From: Pegoplata infirma
Taxonomy: Eukaryota > Arthropoda > Insecta > Diptera > Anthomyiidae
Direction of reading: 5' to 3'
Length of the DNA stretch: 64,000 bases
Assembly: GCA_963921195.1 (NCBI GenBank)
Contig: OY992536.1
Span: forward strand, 3,720,001-3,784,000
This document shows positions 22,626-34,926 of the stretch, in pieces (the stretch's first letter is position 1; each line of letters opens with the position of its first letter). The notes beneath the pieces are model-generated. The model was not told the DNA's origin and did not search any database. It saw only the letters and a list, made by a program, of their open reading frames with translations. A program made the position numbers and the translations under genes.

Positions 22626-23429
22626 ACAAGTAAGAAAATTATAGTCGGTCAACACCGACCATATAATACCCTACACCATAATTTCTCGGAAAATGGGTCC
22701 CTGAAAATGGGTCCCATAGACCGATTAGATATATTTTTTGTCAAATCTTAAATAAGTGTAAAAAACTCAAATTTGAGTGAAAGAGGCTTATTTTTGTTGT
22801 CTATAAACCGCTTTAACTGAATATCGGGCGAAATTTTCACATGGGGTCTAAGTCCAAAACTGGTCCGATGATAATCAGATTTGATAAGGTTATCAAAGTT
22901 CGCGTTTAACATACACAAACAAAATTTTAATTAAATATTTTCTATTTTTGAAATGTGAGAGATTTATGTGAAAATCGGGAAGGTGGTTTGTATGGGGGCT
23001 ACAAGAGGAAATGGTCCGATTCCTTCAAAATTCGGAATGGTGGTCTGTGAATACAAAACACATTTACGTCAAAAAGATACCTTTTATAATACGGTTATTA
23101 GAGTCATTTGAGCCAAAACTGAAGAGGACCTTTGTATGGGGGATAGGTCTAAATATGGACCGATTATTTCAATAGGCTTCGTCGTTGGACCAAGAGAGGC
23201 TTAACTTTCAAATTTTAAGTCAATTAATTAAAAATTGCGACCTGCATCGTCCTTACACCGTTTACATGTACAGACGGAATGACGGACGGACATCGCTACA
23301 TCGACTCAAAAAGTGATTCTGAGTCGATCGGTATGCTTAAAGGTGGGTCTAGGACAAATATTTCGGGTAGTTACAAACATCAGCACAAACTCATTATACC
23401 CTGAACCACAGTGTGGTGTAGGGTATAAT
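22626..23429 (-). mobile_element. Full-length INE-1/Helentron-like copy, second subfamily
   Basis: Minus strand, with a complete architecture: outer hairpin TTATACCCTACACCACACTG at the right edge, GTAACTACCCGAAATATTTG, the GATCGACTCAGAATCACTTT block, GATGTCCGTCCGTC, and an inner hairpin ATGGTCGGTGTTGACCGACT at about 22643-22662 ending ACTTGTTTT. About 800 bp. The hairpin stem differs from the GATTCGGC subfamily. No open frame; mobilised in trans if ever active. This repeat style is, from memory, abundant in calyptrate flies. Confidence 0.75.
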
Positions 23430-23599
23430 AAGGAGATTAAATTAGAGCTATTCAGAGTCGTACTTGCCAGACCTAGTACTGGTGGCAAAATAGTACTTTT
23501 TCAAATTATTTTTCAAAATACATGTATTTTTTGAACGAAGTACTCTTTAGCCACATTGCCAGGGCTGGAAACAATATTCTGAATACCATCATTGCTAAT

Positions 23600-24110
23600 T
23601 TTATTTTTATTTTTTTTAAGTTTAAATTAAAAAAAACTATTTAAGTTTTCATGAAAATAAATTTTCAAAAAACAAAAATTTTCTAAAAAATGTCTTAGCA
23701 GATTTCTCTGCCGTTTTGCTAGATTTCTCTACTGATGCCACCTAGACAATCATGACAGATTTTCAGAAAACCGTGTCTGCTAAAATCAGCAGATTTTTCA
23801 TATGGCTCAAAATGGGTAGATTTTGAGCAAATTTTTCTGCTGATTGGACAGAGCATTTTTTTAGTGTAAGAGTTCTCGTGATAAAGAAGGTATTAAAAAA
23901 TCTCGTATAATCACGAGAATTCCTTGCAAGTTTAATCGCGTTAAAAAGTTGTAAATTTACAATTTTATTGGTAAAATGTTTGTTCCCAGCTGCAAAAATT
24001 TCAGGAAAAAAATTTAGATATACACGAAAAAATTGTAAATTTACCAAAAAAAAAAAACGTAAATTTACAATGAAAGGTTGTAAATTTAAATTTATTTGTC
24101 AAAACTTTTT
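23600..24110. mobile_element. Truncated CACTCAAAA-type ends (two families abutting)
   Basis: 23600-23866 matches the right part of 60581-62229 (TTAGCAGATTTCTCTGCC, CATATGGCTCAAAATGGG, ending TTTAGTGTA). 23870-24110 matches internal parts of the CTTGTAAAATTACAAG family (ATCGCGTTAAAAAGTTGT, TTTACAATTTTATTGGTAAA). Both are incomplete. Confidence 0.55.
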
Positions 24111-27100
24111 CTTTTAAATTTAGTTTGGGGTTTCAGACTAAGTATATCCGAAGCTATTAAAAACAGTCAGACAGGCTGGAATATCTATTTAATTAATTAA
24201 TAGATTTCCACTTCCTGTAACCGGAATTTGTTTGAAGGAAAAGTGGAGATTTTTTTAATTTGGATGGCTTAATTTATTTAGTTAAAAACAATAAATCAAA
24301 TAAATCAAAATGTTAAATATTTTACTAAACGTTTATTTAAAATTAATTCGAAAAGTTTGCTGCTTAAGTCTTTTGTATGACAACAAATCAAAATGTTTGT
24401 TTCTTAAGTCTTTTGTGTTACAGTAAAAAAAAACACTTATTGTTAGTTAAACAATGAAAAGTTTTAATTCTTAATGAAAATTTTAATTAATTGTCAAATC
24501 GAATTGTCTTTTTAATCAAATAAAAAGTTTGTTTCTTAAGTCTTTTGTATTTAACCAAACAAAATGTTTGTTGCTAAAGTCTTTTGTTTTATAACAAAAA
24601 CAAATCCATTTAATTATATATGCCGTGTCAAAATTTTAATTACTTAACAAAAAACGTTTTAATACAAATATTTCATTTTACAAAAAAAGTGTAAATTCAA
24701 AGTTCTCTTTTGTTTATGGTTTGTTTTGAACAAACTAAGACAAAAACTAAAACAAATCAAATTATTTATTAAAGCTTAAAGAGCGATTTGAATGAAATAC
24801 AATTTACATAATTAGTTTAAAAGGTATAGACACGCATCTGTTAAATGATTAACTGAAAACTTTTAAATCGTATAATTTATGCTAATATTATAAAAGCAAT
24901 AAAAATGTTAATAAAATTAATGATCTCCCCAAAACTAAATAGTTTAAGCCAACCGTTTTTTTTATATATTATACATATTTCTTTTTTAATTTTTAATTAT
25001 TTTCAAATATTTTTTATTAACAAGAAAAAACTTTTACTTTATGTTTTTTTTGCAGATGCTGCTGAAGATTTTTTTTGGAGGATGTAAAACCCCAAAGGGC
25101 ATATTCATTTACACAAAATAAACAACAATTATATGTAACCAAGAGACTGAGTAACGGTTTTATAGCAGATAAAAAACAAAGTAATAAAAAATTAAAAAGT
25201 GAAAGAATTATAAAAATCAAGAAAGTAAAACGTGCAATTAAAAAAAAATGTTTAAGTAATATTTTCTTTTTTAATGAAAAAAAAAAACTAAAAATCCATA
25301 ATAATAAACACCCAATATTTTTGCTGGTAATATTAAAATAATTAACTTTTTTAAATAATTGATAAAAACAAAAAGAGAAAATTATATAATTTGAAAATTA
25401 TAGCAAAAATTATATATATTTCTTTAAATACTCGTTATCGGGCATGAAAAAGTCATTAAATTGTATTTTAACAATAACATAAAATGTAATTAAAATGAAA
25501 ATATTGTACAAGATATTTACTTTTTATATAAAAATATTTTTTTTTTTAATTTTTGGTATGCAAGTGAAAAAAAGTAATCAATTCATAATAAAAATAACTC
25601 AAGTGTAATGCACCGAAAACAACAAAAGTGTGAATGAGAGAAATTGCATTCAATATAAAATTTTATTAAAAAAAAACACAAAATGAAAATAATTAAATAA
25701 ATAATAAAAAAAATACATATTCAACATCAAAGTAATTTAAAATATAATTTGTTGAAATTTTTTTAAATAATTTACTTTCATAAATATCGTTTTGAAGTGA
25801 AATTCTGTTAATTACCAACAAAACGATACAGTCGATATTGATCTTCTTATTCTTCAACTTCTAACAAATATCAATGACTTGATGTCTAATTGTGGATATT
25901 AACACAACAATAAAACCCCAAAAACAAACAAAAAAATTGGTAAGTGAAATAAAATGTAAAATAATTAAAATTTATGTGTTTATACATTTGAATTTCCTTG
26001 TTGCTTCTTTATCTACAACACATACATAGTACGAGTAGTTGGGGCTTGTGTTTAACAAATTTGTTCAATTAAATGAAAAAATGCTCTAACATTACCTTAA
26101 GCCATCAAGCAGAATAATTACAGAATAACACGTAACATTTTGATACGAAATTCGTATGTTTGTAGACATTATTCGTATAAATAATATGACATAACATAAC
26201 TATACCCCTCCCCCCCTTCCCACTCTCTTACTTCTCTAAGAAATAAATACTAAGAAATTACTTTAAATACACAACTACTTCTGTATACGTACTCATGTAC
26301 AATAAAAAAAAAAAACATAAAGGCCAAATGCATTTTAGTAGACTCTCTTTTTTTAAAATTTGTATTAAACATGCATAACGTCAGCTGAAATGGTAAAGGC
26401 AGTAGATAACTTTAAAAAGATCCGGTTTATTATACCGTCGTACAAAATTTAAATTTTATTCTGAAAGTGGGACCAAATAAAAAATACCCGTGTCTTTCAG
26501 TTTTTCTAGATCAATGTTTTCGAAAAATAGTTAAAAATATACTTAAAATAGTATTTAAATTAAATAATTTTGAAATTTAAATTAAAATGAAATTCTGTCC
26601 CTTTATTTTTTAGGTGACGATAAACAATAATCAGTTCCAAATAATCTTTTAACGTAATGCATACACTAATGTGCATTTCATCATTTAAGTTTCAATTTCT
26701 TAAATACACTGAAAGCAAACGGTACCAAACAAATTTAAAAATGTTCGAATGTTATTCATTGAAAACAAAAGACTTAATAAACAAACTCGAAGTTTTAATG
26801 TCAATTTTCTCTTAATATACGTGGTGTTATTTTCTTATAAGAAATAAACAAAAATTTCGATTAAGTTTTTATGACTTCTTTTGTAATTTTTGCACGAAAT
26901 CGCCTAAAAAGTGTTTTGGAGAACTCAATAATCTGTTATAGGAAAAATATTTCAAAAAGACAGTATTTTCTTATAAAAGTAATATTGCCAACGGTACAAA
27001 GAAATGTACTGACAGAACATCTTTCTATATATCGGTCAAATTTACGATACAAAACTACAAATTTGGACTTGGGTCTTTAGATTTTTTTATATTATGAATA

Positions 27101-27288
27101 TAGATATTATATGGAGCCATTTAGACATTCCCATTTACAGTTCAATTAAATTCCAAACACTCGCGATTTTATTCGCGATTTTAATTTTTTAAAAATCTCT
27201 AAAAATTTAAAAAGTAGTGTAGTTTGAAAAGCTATCACTTTTTTTTAATAAATATCGGATTTTTATAATCAAAATTGAAATTAAATGC
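24111..27288. other. Longest repeat-poor stretch; no supported gene
   Basis: No recognised mobile element and no convincing coding sequence. It holds the motif cluster at 24355-24587, one inverted motif copy at 26765-26786, a pyrimidine-rich acceptor-like site ending TTTTTTTGCAG at about 25055, and a donor-like GTAAGT at about 25940. If the window holds host functional DNA, this is the likeliest place, but nothing seen proves it. Confidence 0.5.
24355..24587 (+). repeat. Cluster of four copies of a 22-base motif
   Basis: Copies at 24355-24376, 24395-24416, 24527-24548 and 24566-24587 share the core TTTCTTAAGTCTTTTGT with 0-3 changes. Further copies lie at 287-308 and 29876-29897, and inverted at 26765-26786. 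They pair as two doublets with start-to-start spacing of 40 and 39 bp. Confidence 0.7.
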
Positions 27289-27290
27289 TA

Positions 27291-28121
27291 CACTCAAAAT
27301 ATTTTGTAGGCAAAAACAAGTGAAAACACATTTAAAACCAGTGAATAAACAATTGAAAACCATCCCAGTAATTATTCATTTGTTTTAACAAACATCAACA
27401 TTTATTTTTTACTGTTGACAAAATTTTCTAAAACAAACAACATTAAACATTAAAAAATTAAGTTTTTTCCATTTATTTTTACCAACAAATTCAAAAAAAA
27501 AATACCTACGAAAACATTAAAAATTAATGATAATTCTGTTATTTTTACCAACAAATTCCAAAAAAATAACATACGAAAACATTAAAAATTAATGATTTCG
27601 TAGGTTATTTTTTACAATTTTCTATTGAAATATTTTTTTTTTTTTTTAATTTTAATAAAATTTTGGGGAATCGATCCCGCAATCAACTACATTCTGGCCA
27701 GACACTCTAACCATCGTGCCAAAGTCACTTGATACAAACATGTTTTTATATTTCTATAAATAATTTTTTGATTTTTTTTTTCTACAAAAAATAACCTACT
27801 TGTGTAGGTAAAAACTAATGATATATCATTAAAAAATACCAACAATTTCAAAAAAAATTACTTACACAAATCATTAAAAATTTAAAGAATAATCAGTAAT
27901 TTTTACTTACAGAACAAAAATAAATGACTTTAAAAATTAAATGTTAATGAAAGTCTTTATTTTTTAGTGTGTTAAAAATAATGTTATAAATATAAAACAA
28001 AGGACAGAAGTAGTCATTAATAAAAACTAAACATCAAACAAATGTTTTTTCTTTTAAAAACGACTAAACGTAAAATTTTTAAAATAAACTACAAACAGTA
28101 AATGACATAATTTTTTAAGTG
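27291..28121. mobile_element. TA-flanked CACTCAAAA element, tRNA-containing family, copy 2
   Basis: Starts CACTCAAAATATTTTGTAGG after TA (27289-27290) and ends TTTTTTAAGTG before TA (28122-28123). 831 bp, aligned along its length with 7170-7929. The interior has several inverted AAAATTAATGAT / ATCATTAATTTT motifs. It carries a recognisable tRNA-like block at 27665-27732. Confidence 0.72.
27665..27732 (-). other. tRNA-like sequence embedded in a MITE
   Basis: On the minus strand there is an A-box-like TGGCACGATGGTTAGAGTG and a B-box-like GGGATCGATTCCCC (one change from GGTTCGANTCC) about 40 bases apart, as in a tRNA gene. The acceptor stem is not convincing, so this is a tRNA-derived relic or captured SINE head, not a working tRNA. 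The related element at 7170-7929 has the same block in worse condition. Confidence 0.6.
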
Positions 28122-28293
28122 TATAAAAAAAAATAAGTATTGATTTTTTGTTGTTTTTCAAAATTTTGAAAATAAATGTTTTCTAAATAGTTTATCAATG
28201 TAGTTCGAAGAGCCAAAACTCCTTAAGTAAATATCAGATTCCGGAATTCAGAAAAAAATTTCTCAATACAAAATCGAATTTTAAATGCAAATG

Positions 28294-29570
28294 CATTTTG
28301 CTACAAAAAACATAAAATCTAATATACTTTTGAAATGAGGTAGTTAAGGTTGTAGGTCTCGTAGAAAAGATCACAAAAATGCTCATCAAACTTGCCAGAC
28401 ACCCTCAAATTTTAAAGTTTTTGTCAAAAAACGTTGTTTTGGGACCACGTGTAACTTAAAAAGTTTTCCACCGATTTTCAATTTTTTAACTGTTTTGGAC
28501 ATAAGAAATATAGGGCTTTTTATGTGTGTGAATTGGTCTATACATTTAAGAAAGACATGTATTGATTTTTTCAACAATATCTAATTTTTTTGTTATTTTT
28601 TGAAAACTTTTTGAGTTTATCGATTTTTTTCTGCTATAGTTCGTTCAACAATATTTATATTTATAAACGTATTCTTAAAGAAAATTTAATTGTGAATACG
28701 ATGAGCTTTATGCCGAAAAAATCGAATAACAATTGACAGAGTTGTGATAATTTTTCTATAAAATAAAATTAAGATTTTGCATGAAATTGCCGTTCGGACA
28801 ACCCAGGCAAAAAAAAAAAAACGAACATACTGAGAGGTCGCGTATCATTATTTTAAAGGTTTTTGGCCCCCTGAATTCGAATTTGACCTTGAAATTGCGC
28901 TATCTTATTAAGTTTTTTTTATATCAATTTATGTTTAATATCTCAAAAACCTGAAGCGATAGAGCAATTTAAAGGCCAGATTCGGATTCAGCGCGCCAAA
29001 AAACTTTAAAAATATTATACATGACCTCTTATGATAAATTTATTTTTTTTTGCCTGGGTTGTCTGAACGGCGATTTCCTGAAAAATCTTAATTTTCTTTT
29101 TTAGAAAAATTATCACAACTCTATCAATTCTTATCTGATTTTTACAAGATAAAGCTCATCGAATTCAGAACTAAATTTTATTTTAAAATATGTTTATAAA
29201 TATAAAGGTTGTTAAACGAATTATAGCAGAAAAAATTCTATAAACTCGAAAAATTTTCAAAAAATAACAAAAAAATTAGATATTATAGAAAAAATCAATA
29301 GATATCTTTCTTATATGTGTAGACCAATTCACACACATGGAAAGCTCTATCCTTCTTCTATCCAAAAAAGTTAAAAAATTTTAAATCAGTTGAAAATTTT
29401 CTGAATTACACAAGGTTTAGTGAGCAAAGTCCCAAAAAAACGTTTTTTGACAATAACTCTAAAATTTGAGGGTGTCTGGCAAGTTAAATGGGCATTTTTG
29501 TGATCTACTCGAAAAAACCAACAACCTATACCATGTCACATTAGAAGTATTTTTTCACTGTAGCACAGTG
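28294..29570. mobile_element. Palindromic CACTGTGCTACA-type element
   Basis: Arms about 28320-28930 and 28940-29550 are inverted repeats: CTTGCCAGACACCCTCAAATTT with its mirror, and GACAACCCAGGCAAAAA / TTTTTGCCTGGGTTGTC near the centre. The right end TGTAGCACAGTG matches the Harbinger-like family; the left end CATTTTGCTACA is a decayed form. No clear TSD. Confidence 0.58.
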
Positions 29571-29929
29571 TAATGCACATTTTTACTAACACAATTTGTA
29601 GAGGATTCTAGCATTCAATTTAAATTTTGAAAAGAAAATATTAAAAATAGAAGACTTTATTGCCCCACTAAAATGATAACTGTTTTTTTTTGCAAATCAC
29701 GGCATTTTGCATTTATTTTCCATGGAAGCGAAATTTCGATACTGTGGTTGGAGAGTATAAAAATTTGTTAATAATTTTTGAGATTCCGCAATACTGCATT
29801 TTATACTTTAACGATTATTCAAATGATTTCAATTAAAGTTTTTAGATTATTTTACCGTGTAAATTTTTTCAACAAGTTTGTTTCTTAAGTCTTTTGTTTA
29901 CTGCACGAAGAAGTACAGAATATAAATTA
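29571..29929. other. Spacer between two large palindromes
   Basis: Unassigned AT-rich DNA with one motif copy at 29876-29897 and a short INE-like TGTGGTTGGAGAGTATAAAA remnant at about 29742-29761. Confidence 0.4.
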
Positions 29930-31210
29930 CACTGTGCTACAAATGACCAAAAAGAAAATATGCAGGGGTTCTCATATGAAAATTCGGGTTGGTTGGAGTC
30001 CATAGAGTACTGTTATACTCATAGTTTTTCTGGATCACTTCGTTAAGTACGTTTTTTATTGGCAAATGTGTTGAAAAACGGCAATTATTAAATTACAACT
30101 TTAAAAAATTATTACTTTGTTAGTTTGCAACTGATTTTCGATTTTATGAATTTTTTTGAAAGGTATAAGTCTTACCTTTTAAACAAAACAACAATATTAA
30201 AAATCGATCAAGAATTGGCTGAGCTACGATCGTTTAAGTTAAAAAAAATCCAATTTTTTGAAAAATTTGTCATGTTCTTTATACTCTAAGTTGAAAGTGC
30301 ATCATTAAGCAATTTTTGTTTTATTTTTGTATAAAAGTATAGTAAAGTAGCTTTCCAAAACACCAAAAAACATAACAATCGGTTAAAAAATGAATGAGTT
30401 ATGCTAAGTTTTGTGATAGGACATTTTTAATTTTTTTCAGAAATGCTTGTAATTCAGGTATTATTCATAAATCTTATTGCTAGTAGTAATATTATGTGCC
30501 TATGCATATAAACAAGAGATGGTAACATAATTAGATTTGTGCGTGATTGACACATGATCACAAGTGAGCGTGATTGAAAATCAATTTTACTCACGTGGTT
30601 GTGTGAGTGGAATAAAAAAAATGGGTTTGTCAGTTGCTTCTAAATCCCATTTATAATTTTTTGGTTTTGCTTGAAAAATATGAGTGTTACTTCTTAAAAA
30701 CAAAAATATTGAGAATAGATTGAAAATAGGCTCGTTTAAGTAAAAAATCTTTTTTGAAAAGTAATACCTGCAACATTTTTATGACAGAAAAAGTTGTACG
30801 TTCGCAAACATTTTTGAAACGAAATTGGTAAAAATGTAGGATCATTTGATGGAAATTTTACCTATTTATAAATAAACGTATGAGGCATTCCACACCAAAT
30901 ATCCAGCAAAAAAAACATGTGTACCGTAAATTTCTGAACAGGTTGTATGAATAGCCCTATATGGAGCTAAGAAAATTGCGTTTTTGGTTTTAAAATTTTT
31001 CAAAAACTTGACTTAGGAGGTCAAATATTGGAAAAATGGTAAAATTTGTGTTGAGTTACCTTGTTTAAATATTTATTAAATTAAAACGGAATGCACCACA
31101 ATCTCAAACATCGGTTAAATTTTTTTTTTTGGAAAATTTTCAGAATTAGTTCTGAAATTTTTGCATTTTTAAAAAAAAATTCAATTAATCAAAAACCCGG
31201 CCACTTTTTT

Positions 31211-31823
31211 TATACCCTCCACTTATTGTTAGTGATAGAGGGTATATTAAGTTTGTCATTCTGTTTGTAACTCATCGAAATATCGATCTGGGACCCCATA
31301 AGGTATATATGTATATTCATGATGCCCGATCGATTTTAAGACATTCTAGCGATGTCCGTCTGTCTGTCTGTGGAAAATGCTGTCGCGGACAAAATATTGC
31401 ACAGAGATGACTGAAACTTAACATATTTATTGGAAGTTCTCCCGAGAAATTTGGTATTGCATTTGAGCGATATCGGTTCAGCGGTTCAAAAGTTATGAAC
31501 GAAAATGTAAGCACACCTCAAAAATTTCAGTACATTCAAAATAACCTAAAAACACAAAATGCTTTAATTCGGCTTCTGGTTGGCATATGTGAACATAATT
31601 GAACACCAAATGGTATTTAAAAAAGTACGAACACAAAAAAAGAAAAAAATCGCGGTTTTTTTTTTACCAAAATTTTTTTTCGCGGAAATTTTTTTTTTCA
31701 AAAAATTTTTTTTTTTTCAAAAGTAATTTCCTTTTAAATAAAGTTTTTTGCAATAATCTTTTTGAAATTGTGGAGGGTATCACTACATTCGGCAAGGCCG
31801 AATTTAACTTTTTTACTTGTTGT
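31211..31823 (+). mobile_element. Full-length INE-1/Helentron-like copy
   Basis: Starts TATACCCTCCACTTATTG with stem partner AGAGGGTATATTA, then GTCATTCTGTTTGTAAC, TCGAAATATCGATCTGGGAC, GACATTCTAGCGATGTCCGT and the CAACCAGAAGCC region. It ends with GTGGAGGGTATCACTACATT, the hairpin TTCGGCAAGGCCGAA and ACTTGT. The insertion point in the TGAGGC palindrome is within a T-run, consistent with a TT target. About 613 bp and the best reference copy in the window. Confidence 0.78.
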
Positions 31824-32094
31824 AAGCTTAGATGTTTGTCTATCCACACAAATAAATTCAGACATATGTTTTTTTGAGAAAATCGGATTTGAATATTAAT
31901 TTTCATAACAATTTTGTAATTTGCTTGTATTTTCTTGTTTCAACGTAGCGAATGACTATTAAATATTTGCATTAGTCATACGCTACGTTGAACCAAGCAA
32001 ATTACCAAATTGTCATGAAATTCAAAATTCAAATGCGATTTCTCGAAAATAACGAAAAAAACACATTACAATTTTTTTGTGTGGATAGACAAAC

Positions 32095-32556
32095 TAGAGA
32101 TGGGAACATGAGCAGATAAGAGCGTGAGTGTGACTGAATTCAATTTTACTCACGTGATTGTGAGTGAGTGTGAGAGAGATTATTGCGTGAAAGAGTGAGC
32201 GTGAGTTGATTTTTTTGCGTGAGTTTGCGTGATTTATTTTCTCTTCATATTTCCCTTCATTCTAAAAAAAGTAACAAAAAAAATGTAAAATTTTGCTTAA
32301 CTTCAGATTTCGTCCCGAAAAAATCAAAACAAATGTAAAATTTTAGATTTTGCTGAAAATTTTGAAAGATTTTTTAAATTATTTTTAGTATAAATAAGAA
32401 TATCGTGAGTGTGAGTCAACGTTAGCGTGAGTGACTCTTGCATCGGCGTACGTGAGTGTGAGTTGTACTAAATTTACACACGTGATTGTGAGTGAGTGTT
32501 AGAAGAAAAATTATGCTCGTGATTGAGTGAAAGTTAAAATTCACTGACCATCTCTT
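32095..32556. mobile_element. hAT-like MITE, TAGAGATGG family, TSD AGACAAAC
   Basis: TAGAGATGGGAAC to CCATCTCTT (last base changed from A), flanked by exact AGACAAAC (32087-32094 and 32557-32564). The target is the GGATAGACAAAC of the TGAGGC palindrome. Interior GTGAGTGTGAG/ACTCACG repeats as in 10205-10745. 462 bp, non-coding. Confidence 0.8.
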
Positions 32557-33380
32557 AGACAAACATATAATCTTTAAAAAAAAAATTTAAAAAAAAAAAC
32601 AAATGTGGCCGGATTTTTTATAAATTGACTTTTTTAAAAAATGGAAAATTTCAGAACGGGTTCTGAAATTTTTTTTATTTCACTCACACTTTATTATTCC
32701 ACTGACACTCACTCACAACGACGTGAGTAAAATTGATTTTCAATCATGTTCACTTGTGATCATGTGTCAATCACGCACAAATCTAATTATGTTATCATCT
32801 CTTGTTTATATGCATAGGCACATAAAATTACTACTAGCAATAAGATTTATGAATAATACCTGAATTACAAGCATTTCTGAAAAAAATTAAAAATGTCCTA
32901 TCACAAAACTTAGCATAACTCATTCATTTTTTAACCGATTGTTATGTTTTTTGGGGTTTTGGAAAGCTACTTTACTATACTTTTATACAAAAATAAAACA
33001 AAAATTGTTTAATGATGCACTTTCAACTTAGAGTATAAAGAACATGACAAATTTTTCAAAAAATTTGATTTTTTTTAACTTAAACGATCGTAGCTCAACC
33101 AATTCTTGATCGATTTTTAATATTTTTGTTTTGTTTAAAAGGTAAGACTAATACCTTTCAAAAAAATCCATAAAATCGAAAATCGGTTGCAAACTAACAA
33201 AGTAATCATTTTTTAAAGTTGTAATTTAAGAATTGCCGTTTTTCAACACATTTGCCAATAAAAAACGTACTTAACGAAGTGATCCAGAAAAACTATGAGT
33301 ATATCAGTACTCTATGGACTCCAACCAACCCGAATTTTCATATGAGAACCCCTGCATTTTTTTGGTGTAGCACAGTGTTA

Positions 33381-34609
33381 TTATTTTTATAAAATGGGCC
33401 ATTTGCTTTAAAAAAATAAAATAGATATTTCAAACATGTTTATTGCTTTTTTAAATATGCTAATTGAGATTTGAACATCATATCACAAATCATATTGTAT
33501 ACTTTTTCTCAGTGTACATAATTTACATAAATACATTAAAGTTTAAAAAAAATACCTTTGGTTGCTCTCTTTGCCTAAAAAAAGTTTATTTTTTATGAAT
33601 ATTTTTAAGTAATGTAAATTTTAAAGCATGCGTAACTTATTTATGTCACTTTTAAACTGAACTAAATAAAATATAAAATATATTATGCAATACCCTTTAC
33701 AAAATTAAATGATAAAATTATTTTAAAATTGCAAACATGAAAATGAAAAAGTGTAAGTGGGAAATTATTCAATTTTAAAATTTGCATAAGTTTAGTGCGC
33801 ATGATTTATATAACATCACACACATTTGTTATCATAACATAAATTTTAAACAAATAGTTCTATTGTTTTTTTTTATTACTGTGTATTTCTTTTTTGCAAT
33901 TAACCTACAAAAATATATTCATCTTTAATAAATGAGGGTGTGCCTAGATATAAATTATACCCAATTTTTTAGCTTTTGTGTTGTATTTGCGACCCCATTT
34001 TTACAAAATATGTAGCTGAAAAGTTTTTAGTTTTTTGGGGATTTTTTTTTTTTTGTTAAAAATTAAAAAAAAAAAAACTTAAGGTTTTTGCTAATTAGCT
34101 TGTTAAATGTATTTTATGTTTCTAGCTGTATAATATTTATACGCTTTTATTTAATCATTTCACATTTAGAAACATTTAGAATTTACAAAAAAAAAAATCT
34201 ATTAAAGTGAATGTAAACACATAAAAAAAAGATTTTAGACGAGTTTAGTAGAACACTTTAACCTCTTCTGAGTCTACAGAATAAGCCATTTTTGACAACC
34301 CACACCCCTCTTTAAGCAAGTTTTGATTGTGTTAAAATGGTGACCGAATGGCATTTCACCCCTTATTATTTTGAACTGTAAAAATAGTTAACACGAAAAT
34401 CCTAGCTGATCCTGTTTTCAAGTTATTGCTTAAAATTTACACTGTTTGACAAGAAAAACCTCCCAGTAAAATATCCCACTGATTCTTATTGATTTTGCTC
34501 TCCTGAATCCAAATCTGCCATCCATTATTTTCTAGCATTTACCGTTTTTGAGATATTCGCTGTTCAAAAACTAATAATTTCGACCTTTTGAGGGTAAGCA
34601 TGATCTTTT
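33381..34609. other. AT-rich DNA, no supported gene
   Basis: No repeat family or coding region recognised. Confidence 0.5.
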
Positions 34610-34926
34610 TAGAAATTAAAACAATCTATAATAAAATTAAAAAGAAAAAAACAATATTTTTCTTATTTTTAAAATAAAGTTTTAAAATTTTGAATAGTTC
34701 ATGAAACAAATAAATTTGAATTTGTGTTTTTGCTAATTTATGACAAATTATGCAAAAATATGCACTTAAAAGTTCGAAATATGCTCAAAATATGCAAAAT
34801 ATGCAAAAATCTGGATTTTTACCAAAATATGCAAAAGTATGCAAAAACAAATTCGGAAAAAATTGGTTCGATATCGTTTTAAGACTAACGACAAAAAAAT
34901 GCCTTTGCAAGGAAATCACATCCCTA
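34610..34926 (+). mobile_element. Right part of a TAGGGATG hAT-like element
   Basis: It parallels 51370-51714: GAAACAAATAAATTT, TTTTTGCTAATTTATG, an array of AAAATATGCA motifs, CGATATCGTT, and the end AAATCACATCCCTA. The left half is missing. Confidence 0.6.

Larger units (their letters stand above)
30881..32672. mobile_element. TGAGGC palindrome family, copy 2, with two insertions
   Basis: Begins TGAGGCATTCCACACC after TA. The left arm runs to about 31210 (GGCCACTTTTTT), the central hairpin is 31824-32086, and part of the right arm is 32565-32672. It is interrupted by an INE-like copy (31211-31823) and a hAT-like MITE (32095-32556). The right outer arm is lost. Confidence 0.68.
29930..33377. 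mobile_element. TTA-flanked giant palindrome, TIR CACTGTGCTACA
   Basis: Ends CACTGTGCTACA and TGTAGCACAGTG are flanked by TTA on both sides (29927-29929 and 33378-33380). Outer arms 29930-30512 and 32806-33377 are close inverted repeats (shared AACCCGAATTTTCATATGAG; TTAACGAAGTGATCCAG). Inside are inverted arms of a TAGAGATG-type element (30513-30630 and 32690-32805), then a TGAGGC palindrome with two more insertions. Non-autonomous; Harbinger-like only by its 3-bp TWA target. Confidence 0.65.

Noticed and set aside
25055..25087. Possible terminal exon after a pyrimidine-rich TTTTTTTGCAG
   Set aside because: The acceptor looks good but the frame after it is only about ten codons. No upstream exon, conservation or transcript can be shown, and T-runs before AG are common here.
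25925..25950. Possible splice donor GTAAGT at about 25940
   Set aside because: Single short match with no supporting exon on the left.
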